Assembly: GCF_963855985.1 (NCBI RefSeq)
Contig: NC_087104.1
Span: forward strand, 2,108,001 to 2,172,000
DNA length: 64,000 bases
From: Ostrinia nubilalis
Taxonomy: Eukaryota; Arthropoda; Insecta; Lepidoptera; Crambidae
Direction of reading: 5' to 3'
Under the pieces are notes generated by a model. It ran no database searches. It was not told where the DNA came from and was given only the letters and a program-made list of their open reading frames with translations. Positions 30,749-39,962 of this stretch are shown here, one piece after another. The translations under genes and the position numbers were made by a program. The first letter of the stretch is position 1. Each line of letters opens with the position of its first letter.

Positions 30749-33700
30749 ATGTCTTCGTCGGAGATCTCTCGTTATACACCACCTTTAGATAATCGGAAAA
30801 ATACGAGGCCGTCCCGCTGTAGGGATCGTCGTGATCGCCCTCTGCGGAGGCTACGGCCTGAAGTTTCTCCGAAAAATAGGGACCGACGAAAACGTGAAAC
30901 ATACCGCAGTAGATCGCGTCGTCGGCGACCCTCCACTGAGAGCTCCGATAGTAGTTCCTCTCAATCTAGCCCTCGAAGGCGGCGGAGACGGACACCTTCG
31001 ACTGATCGTCGACGATATTCTACTAGTACGACTACGGGTTCAGTGGAAAGTACTGACTATTCTAGCCACGATTCACGCGTTCAACTCGGAAAAAGAAAAC
31101 GTCAGCGATCCAGTACTTCCACATCGGGAAGTCTATCGTCTGGATTGAATTCGGAAAGACCATCACGTCAAAGGTACCGTTTGAGAAAATCTCAGAAGAG
31201 ACGGCGTTACTCAAGATCTCAAACGTCTAGAGACTATGGGGTACTCAAGAAATTTGCTCGTTTGTTCGGTAAGGCTGATCAGCACTTCGAAGGGGCACAA
31301 CATGTAATCCCTGAATTTAACCCGGATGCAAACGACCAGTCAGCCGTTAACTGGGTACGTAAAGTAAACGAAACTGCCAGAATTTATAAATGGAGTGACA
31401 AACAAATAATTTTCTATGCAATTCCAAAATTAGCTGGCCACGCTAAGAAATGGTACCAAGGTTTGAGTACTATTAACTTGAGTTGGCGAGAATGGCAAAA
31501 GAAAATTGTTAAAGCTTTCCCCGACGATCGCAATTATGCTGATCGACTTTCGGAAATGTTGGAAAGGAGAAGTAGAAGGGAGGAATCACTAGAAGACTAT
31601 TACCATGACAAGGCAAGATTGGTGAAAATGTGTGGTATAGAAGGACGTAATGCAGTTGATTGTATAATTAACGGCATATTTGATTTTAACATACGTCTCA
31701 ATGCCCAAGGCTCAAGTTTTAAAAGACCTTCTCAACTACTGAAATATCTCCGCCGAATTTCTAAGAAAAACAACGTACTCCGCAAAGCTAATCAATTAAA
31801 TAGGTATGAACAAAATACGAAGGCTGGAGAAAAACTATTGAATGCGGGAAGTCAGAAAGCAACTACTGTTACCAATCGCGAAGGTTTTAGGCAAATTCAA
31901 TGCTTCAACTGTCTCGAAGTAGGTCACACCTCGCGCACGTGTACAAAACCTAGAAAACGGTGTGATAAGTGCTCTCGTTTTGGACATGACAGCCTTAAAT
32001 GTGAATTAATTAATAATATCCGGGATAGAACCAATATTAATATCAAAGACAGTTCAGACAGTAAAGTGGAGCCCGTGAAGAAAGTTTTAAAAATTACACC
32101 TGGAGACTCGACAAATGGCAAGTATTTTAAATCTGTAACATTAAATAATATAAAGCGGTCGGCATACATTGACTTTGGAAGTCAATGTACATTAGTACGT
32201 AAGAGCGTAGCAGAGGAATCTTATTTACCACTAATTAAATCAGGGTTACCCGTTATTAAAGGATTTGCTTCAGGAAGTGTGGTGCCCCTTGGCAAAAGCA
32301 CTGTTAATATCGTAGTTGATGCAGTAGAAGCAGATGTCGAAATCTACGTGGTCGAAGATGATTTATTAGATACTGATGTTTTAATCGGACAATCTTTGAC
32401 TGAATTACCAACAGTTGTAGCTTACAAAACTAATTCTACCTTAAACTTATACTGTGATGATTCAGAGGCAGAAAGAATAAGTATTTACTGCTGTCAGGGA
32501 GTAACATTGCAAGTAGGGATGAACACTGTAAGTATACGAACCGATGAAGAATACACAGGATCATTATTCGTACCAGGAAGTATCTGTATGAAGCCCGATA
32601 ATCAGTATGTTCTATTGCAAGGGGTGTACCAACTTCATAATAGTAGGGGTCAACTTGTAATCATAAACTCTTCAAAAAATCCTCTTTGTTTCAAAAATAG
32701 TAAGTTACTGGCTCGAGCTATAAAATTTCCACAGAATCGCGTACTTTCTTCAGGTGCACTATCATTTGACGTCAACAAAGTAAACTTAGATAATGAACCA
32801 GTTACATCGCAACCTAAAACCAAATGTCCAATTACGTTAGACATGATAAACATCGGACCAGGAATCAGTGAATCTGAAAAAGATCGTCTGGTTCAATTGT
32901 TGAATAACTTTAGAGATTGCTTCGCATTGACTCCATGCGAGCTTGGTCTTACCAACATAACCGAGATGACTATTAGGTTAAACGACTCTGCACCTGTCAC
33001 TTATAAGCCATATCGACTACCGTTTAGCGAACGGGCTAAAGTAAGGGAAATAGTAGGTGACCTGTTGTCGAATGGGGTTATAAGAGAATCTCAGTCAGCG
33101 TACTCTAGCCCAATTGTCCTAGTGAAGAAGAAAAATGGTGAATCTCGCCTGTGCGTCGATTACAGGGCACTGAACAAAAAGACTATTAAAGATAGCTACC
33201 CCATGCCAGTCATTGATGATCAATTGGACCGATTAAGTGGAAAATCACTATTCACTAGTCTAGATCTTGCATCAGGCTATCATCAAATCCCTGTGGCTGA
33301 AGACTCACGTCACATAACAGGTTTCGTAACTCCCGATGGGCATTACGAGTATACTCGAATGCCCTTTGGCCTCGTGAATGCACCGGCTGTATTTCAAAGC
33401 ATGATTAATAAAGCCCTTGGTGCAAAACGCTTTGATTTAGCCATACCTTATCTTGATGATCTTTTATGCACAGCCAGTACTACAGATGAAATGTTTGATA
33501 AGCTTGAATCCATTTTTCAACTACTAAAAGACGCTAACCTTACGCTAAACCTGAAAAAATGCTTCTTTTTCCAATCTAAGCTTGATTACTTAGGATTTGA
33601 AATATCAGAAGAAGGCCTTAAGCCCGGTAGTACAAAGATACAGGCTGTACAAGAGTTTCCCCGTCCAAGCAATGTACACCAGGTAAGACAATTTGTCGGA

Positions 33701-35584
33701 CTGGCAAGTTTTTTCCGACGATTTGTTTATAATTTTGCTTGCATTGCTAAGCCCCTAACGAAACTGACTAAGGCAGATGTGCCGTGGGTATGGGGTGAGG
33801 AACAAGAGGCAGCATTTCTCGATATTAAGTCAAAGCTCATTACAAGACCAGTGCTAGCATTATACAATGCTGAGTTTATTACAGAGGTGCATTGTGACGC
33901 TAGTAAGGTGGGCGTAGGCGGAATACTTTTACAGAAACCTAACGAAGAGTCACCACTGCGGCCAGTCGCGTACTTCAGTCGGCAGACCACTAAAGAAGAA
34001 GAGTTCTGGCACTCTTATGAATTAGAGACCATGGCCGTTGTGATGTCGCTGAGAAGGTTTCGTGTTTATTTGATTGGCATCGAATTTAAAGTCATTACTG
34101 ACTGCAACGCCTTACGCTCCACGTTGACGAAACGTGATTTGTTGCCAAAGGTTGCTAGATGGTGGCTTATTCTCCAAGAATATAATTTCTCCATTGAGTA
34201 CAGACCAGGTCACAGTATGCAGCATGTGGATGCGCTAAGTCGGAATCCGGCTCCTATCTTGGAACAAGAAGAAATTGAAATTTTGAATATTACCACAAAA
34301 GATTGGCTTCAAACCGTTCAGATGTCAGACTCAAATTTAAAAAATATTAAGAATATCTTAGAGACAGGTGATAATGATCTTAAGGACATTCAATTAAATT
34401 ATGTAACACGCGATAATAAAATCTACAGGAAAGTCGGAAATAAATTAAAATGGGTTGTACCAAATTCTGCTCGTTGGAGAATATGTCAAATGAATCATGA
34501 TGAAGCGGGTCACTTTTCTTTCGAGAAAACTTTGGAAAAAATTAAGTCAGACTATTGGTTCCCAAAAATGAACCGCTTTGTCAAGAAGTATGTCAAGGCA
34601 TGTATAAATTGCGCATATAACAAGGAATTGGCTGGAAAGAAAAGTGGCTCACTACATCCGATACCTAAAATCAAGGCAATTTTCCACACTATTCACTTGG
34701 ATCATCTAGGTCCATTTGTGAAAAGCAAACGTGGGAATTGCTATATTCTGGGAATTATTGATGCATTTAGTAAATTCATTTTTATAAAGGGTGTAAGAAA
34801 CACAAAATCTAAATCCACGATTAAGGTGCTAGAAGATATTTTCTCGGTATTTGGACAACCTAAAGTAATTATCTCAGATCAGGGCACAAGTTTCACCTCT
34901 GGAGAGTTTAAAAATTTTACGAGTGCTATTGGAACCAAGCACGTATGTAATGCCGTGGCAACGCCGCGAGCGAACGGACAGATTGAAAGGTACAATCGCA
35001 CTATTTTGAACTCTCTGGCGGCAATGAACCACGGTCGAGATGAAAAGGACTGGGATGCTCAATTAGGTAGACTACAGTGGAGTTTAAATAATACAGTCAA
35101 TAAAAGTACAGGAAAGTCTCCTGCTGAAGTTGTGTTCGGACAAAAGACAATAGGACATTCAGAGGGAATAATAAAAGGGGCCTTAGATCAAACTGAACAG
35201 ATGACAGATATAGAAAGAGAAGAACTTAGAAAAACGGTACAAGATACTATACATGATAATCAAGAAAAGATGAAGAAATTATTTGATAAGAATAGAGCAC
35301 CAACAAAAATATTTCAAGAAGGTGATTTGGTAATGATACCAAACAATAACCCTGATAAAGGTAAAAGCAAAAAGCTAGCCCCTAAGTTCAAAGGCCCTTT
35401 TAGGGTTTCAGGTGTATTGGAGAAGGATAGATATGAAGTATCAAATATTGTAGGACACTCGAACCGTAAATATAAAAATATATTCCCTGCTGATCATTTG
35501 AAACCATGGATCAGTGTTGATATGAATACTTCTAATTCGGTTAGTGATGCTGGCTCGAATAGCGATGAGTCTTCTTCGGAGTAA
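30749..35584 (+). CDS. Ty3/gypsy Gag-Pol polyprotein
   Basis: Single 1611-codon ORF without frameshift between gag and pol. Order by residue: an arginine/serine-rich N terminus (1-165); capsid-like region (about 178-330); two zinc knuckles, CFNCLEVGHTSRTC and CDKCSRFGHDSLKC (about 385-420); aspartic protease (YIDFGSQCTLV, about 472); reverse transcriptase (LCVDYRALNKKT, FTSLDLASGYHQI, catalytic YLDD near 900); RNase H (HCDASKVGVGG, about 1048); integrase with an HHCC finger (1249-1287) and DDE core (LDHLGPF, IISDQGTSF, GQIERYNRT). All catalytic motifs look intact. The ORF runs to 35584; no env follows. The long SR-like N terminus is unusual for Gag. Confidence 0.92.
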   Translation: MSSSEISRYTPPLDNRKNTRPSRCRDRRDRPLRRLRPEVSPKNRDRRKRETYRSRSRRRRPSTESSDSSSSQSSPRRRRRRTPSTDRRRYSTSTTTGSVESTDYSSHDSRVQLGKRKRQRSSTSTSGSLSSGLNSERPSRQRYRLRKSQKRRRYSRSQTSRDYGVLKKFARLFGKADQHFEGAQHVIPEFNPDANDQSAVNWVRKVNETARIYKWSDKQIIFYAIPKLAGHAKKWYQGLSTINLSWREWQKKIVKAFPDDRNYADRLSEMLERRSRREESLEDYYHDKARLVKMCGIEGRNAVDCIINGIFDFNIRLNAQGSSFKRPSQLLKYLRRISKKNNVLRKANQLNRYEQNTKAGEKLLNAGSQKATTVTNREGFRQIQCFNCLEVGHTSRTCTKPRKRCDKCSRFGHDSLKCELINNIRDRTNINIKDSSDSKVEPVKKVLKITPGDSTNGKYFKSVTLNNIKRSAYIDFGSQCTLVRKSVAEESYLPLIKSGLPVIKGFASGSVVPLGKSTVNIVVDAVEADVEIYVVEDDLLDTDVLIGQSLTELPTVVAYKTNSTLNLYCDDSEAERISIYCCQGVTLQVGMNTVSIRTDEEYTGSLFVPGSICMKPDNQYVLLQGVYQLHNSRGQLVIINSSKNPLCFKNSKLLARAIKFPQNRVLSSGALSFDVNKVNLDNEPVTSQPKTKCPITLDMINIGPGISESEKDRLVQLLNNFRDCFALTPCELGLTNITEMTIRLNDSAPVTYKPYRLPFSERAKVREIVGDLLSNGVIRESQSAYSSPIVLVKKKNGESRLCVDYRALNKKTIKDSYPMPVIDDQLDRLSGKSLFTSLDLASGYHQIPVAEDSRHITGFVTPDGHYEYTRMPFGLVNAPAVFQSMINKALGAKRFDLAIPYLDDLLCTASTTDEMFDKLESIFQLLKDANLTLNLKKCFFFQSKLDYLGFEISEEGLKPGSTKIQAVQEFPRPSNVHQVRQFVGLASFFRRFVYNFACIAKPLTKLTKADVPWVWGEEQEAAFLDIKSKLITRPVLALYNAEFITEVHCDASKVGVGGILLQKPNEESPLRPVAYFSRQTTKEEEFWHSYELETMAVVMSLRRFRVYLIGIEFKVITDCNALRSTLTKRDLLPKVARWWLILQEYNFSIEYRPGHSMQHVDALSRNPAPILEQEEIEILNITTKDWLQTVQMSDSNLKNIKNILETGDNDLKDIQLNYVTRDNKIYRKVGNKLKWVVPNSARWRICQMNHDEAGHFSFEKTLEKIKSDYWFPKMNRFVKKYVKACINCAYNKELAGKKSGSLHPIPKIKAIFHTIHLDHLGPFVKSKRGNCYILGIIDAFSKFIFIKGVRNTKSKSTIKVLEDIFSVFGQPKVIISDQGTSFTSGEFKNFTSAIGTKHVCNAVATPRANGQIERYNRTILNSLAAMNHGRDEKDWDAQLGRLQWSLNNTVNKSTGKSPAEVVFGQKTIGHSEGIIKGALDQTEQMTDIEREELRKTVQDTIHDNQEKMKKLFDKNRAPTKIFQEGDLVMIPNNNPDKGKSKKLAPKFKGPFRVSGVLEKDRYEVSNIVGHSNRKYKNIFPADHLKPWISVDMNTSNSVSDAGSNSDESSSE

Positions 35585-36807
35585 ATAACTTTATACATGA
35601 TTTTTCTTATAATTTACAATTAGCATGCTATAACCTCCTTTCCTATCCTGACATTTACAGCCCAGGTGCTTTCTGAAACATTTTGAGAGGATCAACTAAA
35701 GATGGTTTAGCCGATGCACGCTGATGCGAGTATCTAGGTTCTCGTATATGAACCTTCCACTCGTGCAGAGGATACACGATTTCAAGTGATAAGTCTATGT
35801 TAACCCCTTGTTGTGGTACTGCTACATTTCTAATATGAAAATGATCATCTTAATTTCCAAGCGTGAATGATTAATTCGTGATTGAGTGTATATCATTATT
35901 ATTTTGGTGAACTAAAAATGTGGTGCCCCAGTGTGGCAAATATGTAATGAATGCCCCAGTGTGGCAAATGTGATGAGTGCCCCAGTGTGGCAAATATGTG
36001 ATGTCCCCAGTGTGGTAAATAAATATGTGATGCCCCAGTGTGGTAATTTTAAGCGATGTGAAATAAATAAATGTCCCCAGTGTGATAAATATTATGTGAT
36101 GCCCCAGTGTGGCAAATGTGACGCCCCCAGTGTGGCAAATGGTGAAAAGTGTTGTGATTGCCCCTAGTGTGGCACTGAACTATCAACTAAAACTGTCCTA
36201 AGTTAAATAAATAATTATGCGTATATAAAATCAATTACCGAGTGATATTTGATTGTTATTAAGTTTACTTAACTAAGCAGCATAAACTAATGAAATTGTT
36301 TTTGTTGTACATACTTAATACTTATATAGGAATTATATTGGTTTTGTTATAGTTACATACATAGGAATTATATTGTTTTGTCATACATAATGATATGAAA
36401 TTGAATTATACAAAATGAGGCTAATTTTGGAAAGTCAACATAATTAATAGTGGTAATCAAAGTATTTCTAAAGATACACAAAATATTTACAATAATAATT
36501 ATATAAAATATAATAATATACAAAATATTACAATTATTAGGTTGTCTTAATCAAATTAACGAGATTTGAGATCTTACTTGAATAATGTAAGTGTTATGTG
36601 AATTACTGGAGTGATGATTATTATTTATTTTGTTTTTGTATGTAATTTTGTGTTCCTTCATTTATCACCACCTATGCAAAATTAAAATTATTGTTAAATT
36701 GTTTTACTGCACTAGTTTAGCATAAGAATGGTATGAGGACATACCCACGTGATGAATGGCCGAGCTGGATTTGGGGATGGGGACATCCCCGCGGCAGAAT
36801 GGCCGTC
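35585..36807. other. Retrotransposon 3' non-coding region
   Basis: 1.2 kb between gag-pol and the 3' LTR. Apart from the minisatellite it is AT-rich, with no ORF of note; 36290-36400 contains two related ATAGGAATTATATTG blocks. Confidence 0.7.
35918..36175 (+). repeat. CCCCAGTGTGG minisatellite in element 3' region
   Basis: About nine diverged units of 22-40 bp around the core CCCCAGTGTGGCAAAT, between the gag-pol stop and the 3' LTR. An ORF at 35931-36167 reads cysteine-rich repeats but is a consequence of the repeat; not considered a gene. Confidence 0.85.
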
Positions 36808-37055
36808 TGTTAGCAATCAGGCTTCCATTTTATTAATAACATTTGAAATTACCTACATTGTATAGTCGTTCAACGAATATTTTGCCTTAGACAGTCCTGT
36901 TTTGAAAGCAGGCGCCAATCTGTCGCCGGCGGCCATCGGAGCGTGACGCGTGCGGCGCTTGTTTTATCAATCTTGTAAATTTCTGTACGAAGAGAAATAT
37001 AGTATTGATTGGATCCTGTGGGTGTTATTTCCGGAGTTGACCTGAATTTCTAATA
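36808..37055 (+). repeat. 3' LTR of Ty3/gypsy element
   Basis: 248 bp, no difference seen from the 5' LTR. The sequence just upstream (GGGGATGGGGACATCCCC at about 36773-36790) is the nearest purine-rich stretch but does not abut the LTR, so the polypurine tract is unclear. Confidence 0.9.
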
Positions 37056-37059
37056 ATAG

Positions 37060-37515
37060 AAACAAAAACTACTCGACGGATTTTAACGAAACTTGGTACA
37101 ATTATTCTTCGTACTCCTGGGCAGGTTATAGTATACTTAAGACTTCCCACGGGAACGGGAATTATCGGGAAAATCCTTTTGTATGAAAAATCTAAACCGC
37201 TTAAGTTAGACGCTTGAAATTTGGCATGCAAGTATCTTAGTTAACTTAAAGCTTAGTTACAACAGGATATTGCAAAATTCAAACGGGAACGGGAATTAGC
37301 GGGAAAATCCTTTTGTATCAAAAATCTAAACCGCTTAAGTTAGACGCTTGAAATTTGGTATTCAGGAATCTTAGTAAACTTTAAGCTTAGTTACAACAGG
37401 ATATTGCAAAATTTCCAGGGGAACGGGAGTTAGCGGGAAAAAACTTTTCTATGAAAAAGTCTAAACCGCGTAAGATAGATGAAGGGGGATCCACGCGTAC
37501 GAAGTCACGAGCGGC
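37060..37515. repeat. SINE-like repeat, right part
   Basis: Continuation of the repeat broken by the gypsy element. It starts AAACAAAAACTACTCGACGG and ends GGATCCACGCGTACGAAG then GCGGCCGCTAGT, the reverse orientation of 2315-2700. Confidence 0.7.
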
Positions 37516-37644
37516 CGCTAGTCTATAATAAAATTGATGGTTTAATGTTCACTTAATAAATTATAGCAAAAAATTGTAGCAAATCTCGCATCCAATTTTT
37601 GGTTGAACTTTTGTTTTTGTTCTTCAAACTCATAAGGCACTGTA

Positions 37645-37845
37645 AATAAGTTGAAGAGTCAAATCACACGATGCTTTGCGGCGCCCCATACCGCAAAGAT
37701 TTCACCATATCGCGCGGCGCGGCGCCGCACCGCAAACTTTAATTCGCTGTATCGCATGGCCGCCGCACCACCCGTGTGCCCGCCACAGACACCGCTCCGC
37801 GGCGTCGCATCGGGTCGCAACTCATCGTGTGCTTTGACTCTAAGT
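37645..37845. repeat. GC-rich intron 1 element, copy C
   Basis: Reads CACGATGCTTTGCGGCGCC to GCATCGGGTCGCAACTCATCGTG; equivalent to 4285-4600 with internal deletion. Confidence 0.5.
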
Positions 37846-37903
37846 CATTATTATTAATTCAGGCTATTTTCAACCTATATTATTTTACTTTTTATTTAAA
37901 CAG

Positions 37904-38075
37904 GTTACAGATGGATCACCTGGGATGTTATTTTTTGTAACCCTCACATGCCTACTGCTGGCTGTTTGTTGTATAGTAAACGTTAGATTTGTGGTTAACT
38001 GCTGTGAAAGGAGCTATGAACAGAGAGACATTATTATCAGCATTACGGATCATATTCTTGTGGATAAGAATATAA
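37904..38075 (+). pseudogene. Gustatory receptor copy C, exon 2
   Basis: Acceptor TTTAAACAG; encodes GMLFFVTLTCLLLAVCC and CCERSYEQRDIIISITDH. An 88-bp retroposon fragment (38078-38165) lies right behind the exon end, so the first GT is now GTGCAG at 38076 and the original GTAAGT donor is displaced to 38176. Reading through to the old donor adds 100 nt and a stop at about 38149; use of the first GT would keep the protein. Confidence 0.8.
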
Positions 38076-38077
38076 GT

Positions 38078-38165
38078 GCAGCGCAGGACCGTTCATTGTG
38101 GAAAACCTTGGGGGAGGCCTTTGTCCAGCAGTGGACGTCATTTGGCTGAAACGAACGAACGAACG
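38078..38165 (+). mobile_element. RTE-like LINE 3' fragment at splice donor
   Basis: Encodes AAQDRSLWKTLGEAFVQQ, the last residues of an RTE-type ORF, stop, then a (GAAC)n tail. Flanked by a 12-bp direct repeat AAGAATATAAGT (38066-38077 and 38166-38177), a target-primed insertion signature. Confidence 0.85.
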
Positions 38166-38321
38166 AAGAATATAAGTAAGTAGCTATTTGATTATATTTT
38201 AGAATACTTTGTACGAGTACATTCCATGCATGCATAAGGGCTAAATACAATACATGGCAATACCTAGGTCAGCAGGATAGTTATTAAATCTTCAAAACTC
38301 TACCTGTACCATAGTGTAAGC

Positions 38322-38505
38322 ATAGGCGCAGACTACCGACATTTAGTTGGCCGATAGTTGGGCCCGATTCTAATTTGTAGGAAGAATCGGCTGATACCAA
38401 ATCGGTGTTATGTGCGCACTTCCATAGTCATCTCCATGCCGATTTTATTAACAGCCCGATCCAACTATCGGCCAACCAAAAGTCGGTGGCCTGCGCCAAG
38501 CTAGG
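38322..38505. mobile_element. MITE with GGCGCAG..ACCGAC ends
   Basis: Ends TAGGCGCAGACTACCGAC and GTCGGTGGCCTGCGCCA are inverted repeats, and both arms contain TTGGCCGATAGTTGG or its complement. About 180 bp in copy C intron 2, non-coding. Confidence 0.7.
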
Positions 38506-38578
38506 CTAATAATGAGTATACTCTAAAGACGTTTACAAAAAGCGAAAAATGTTATTGAAAACAATAATATTTTTTCAG

Positions 38579-38739
38579 GTGAATCCACAAGAAAGAGTCT
38601 AGCTGAATTCCGGAGCTTGGTCTACCTCAGACCTATCAACTTCACCGCAAATAACTTCTACCGACTTGACAATGGTCTACTGGTGTCCTTCGCTTCTGTT
38701 GTCACTACTCTTACCATTATCATGCTTCAGAACGTGTAA
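38579..38739 (+). pseudogene. Gustatory receptor copy C, exon 3
   Basis: 161 nt, acceptor TTTTTTCAG, stop TAA at 38737-38739. Same as copy B apart from the penultimate codon (valine for leucine). AATAAA at about 38830. Confidence 0.8.
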
Positions 38740-39691
38740 GAGATATTTAACTTTATTGTAATGTGTATTCGGTTCAATTTTGAAATGCAATTCTGTATCT
38801 TAGATGACTTTGATGTTCTTCACTTTGTCAATAAAGTATGTTTTTTGGAATAAAGGTGTTGCTTCTCTTACTTTTTTAGTCTTTGTATGTTACCGATAGA
38901 TCAATGTTAATTTAAATTGTAAACCAACAATATTTATTGTTCTGAATATTTCATAGTTCGGGGGAAAATAATCACAACGGTAAATTATTATTAATCGTTT
39001 CAACTTCAAATTCAAAAAAAGTGATGACTTTTGTCTTGCACAGTGACTGTAGTATGCGTGCAAAGGTTGCAAGATTACTGCGTATTTTTTATCGAAGATA
39101 ATTTCCATTTAAAATTAAATAGTTTAATCAATTTCGTGTATGTTTTGTCTGAGTTACTTCAGTTTGTCATAAACTTGAAGTTCATTTTGAAATTCGGCGG
39201 TCTCATTAAATTGATCGAAACATAGGCACTTATCATTTCAACGAAGTAAAAAACAAGGTGTTGATTGTGTTGCTTGCTTCTGAAATATATTGTGTTAACA
39301 CGGACTACTAACGGAACCCTACAGTGCGCGTAGCACGACACGCACTTGGCCAATTTTTTATTTATCTTTACCAAGCACTCTGGTATTTATACTCATTTCT
39401 TACGGAATCGAAATTGCTACTGTCGTTCCCTTAAATTAATTCATTAATTAATTGTCATTGATTTGTGTGTGAATATAATTCCAATAATTGAATACAGACT
39501 AAAATAAATCACAAAAATATTGCAATGTTTAGTTACTTAATGAGAAAACATTATTCGATGGTGTTAGGAATTTTCATATTTATTAATGTTTTATATAGGT
39601 ATGTAGATTGAAAGGCGAAACCCACGATGCGTTGCGGCGACATCGCGACGGAACGATGCCGCAGCGGTGTCGCTGGGTCGTCTAACACTAT

Positions 39692-39962
39692 TGTCGGCCG
39701 TTTGGTGTAGTGGTTCGAAACGGACTACTATTCCGGAGGTTGCGGGTTCGATTCCCGCACAGTACAAACATTTGTGTGCATGAACATATTTGTTTGTATT
39801 GGACTGGGTGTTTTCTATGTATAATATGTATGTATTTACAAAAAAAAAATATTTAAGTATGTATAAATCCGTTGTCTAGTACCCATAGTACAAGCTTTGC
39901 TTAGTTTGGGACTAGAAGCGCAGTGTAAAATGTCCAAGGATATTTATTATTTATTATTATTA
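39692..39962 (+). mobile_element. tRNA-derived SINE
   Basis: Head GTCGGCCGTTTGGTGTAGTGG carries an A box-like GGTGTAGTGG and, about 35 bp on, the B box GGGTTCGATTCCC (39744-39756). The body runs through TAGTACCCATAGTACAAGC, and the tail is (TTA)n at 39940-39962. Typical lepidopteran Pol III SINE. A Dong-like LINE sits in the tail. Confidence 0.8.

Larger units (their letters stand above)
29416..37055 (+). mobile_element. Complete Ty3/gypsy LTR retrotransposon
   Basis: 7640 bp: 5' LTR, leader, one gag-pol ORF, a 1.2-kb 3' non-coding region with a minisatellite, and 3' LTR. A 4-bp target duplication ATAG flanks it (29412-29415, 37056-37059). The LTRs appear identical by eye, indicating very recent insertion. 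It lies in intron 1 of copy C inside a SINE-like repeat, sense to the receptor. No env ORF. Clade within Ty3/gypsy not resolved. Confidence 0.9.

Noticed and set aside
30831..31148. 105-codon ORF overlapping the start of gag-pol in another frame
   Set aside because: A shadow of the arginine/serine-rich coding sequence; no start context or motif of its own.
35931..36167. Cysteine-rich 78-codon ORF reading CPQCGK-like repeats downstream of gag-pol
   Set aside because: It is the translation of the CCCCAGTGTGG minisatellite; the units vary in length and would shift frame between copies.
39692..39765. Functional tRNA gene at the SINE head
   Set aside because: A and B boxes are present but the sequence continues into a SINE body and (TTA)n tail, and the stems are imperfect.
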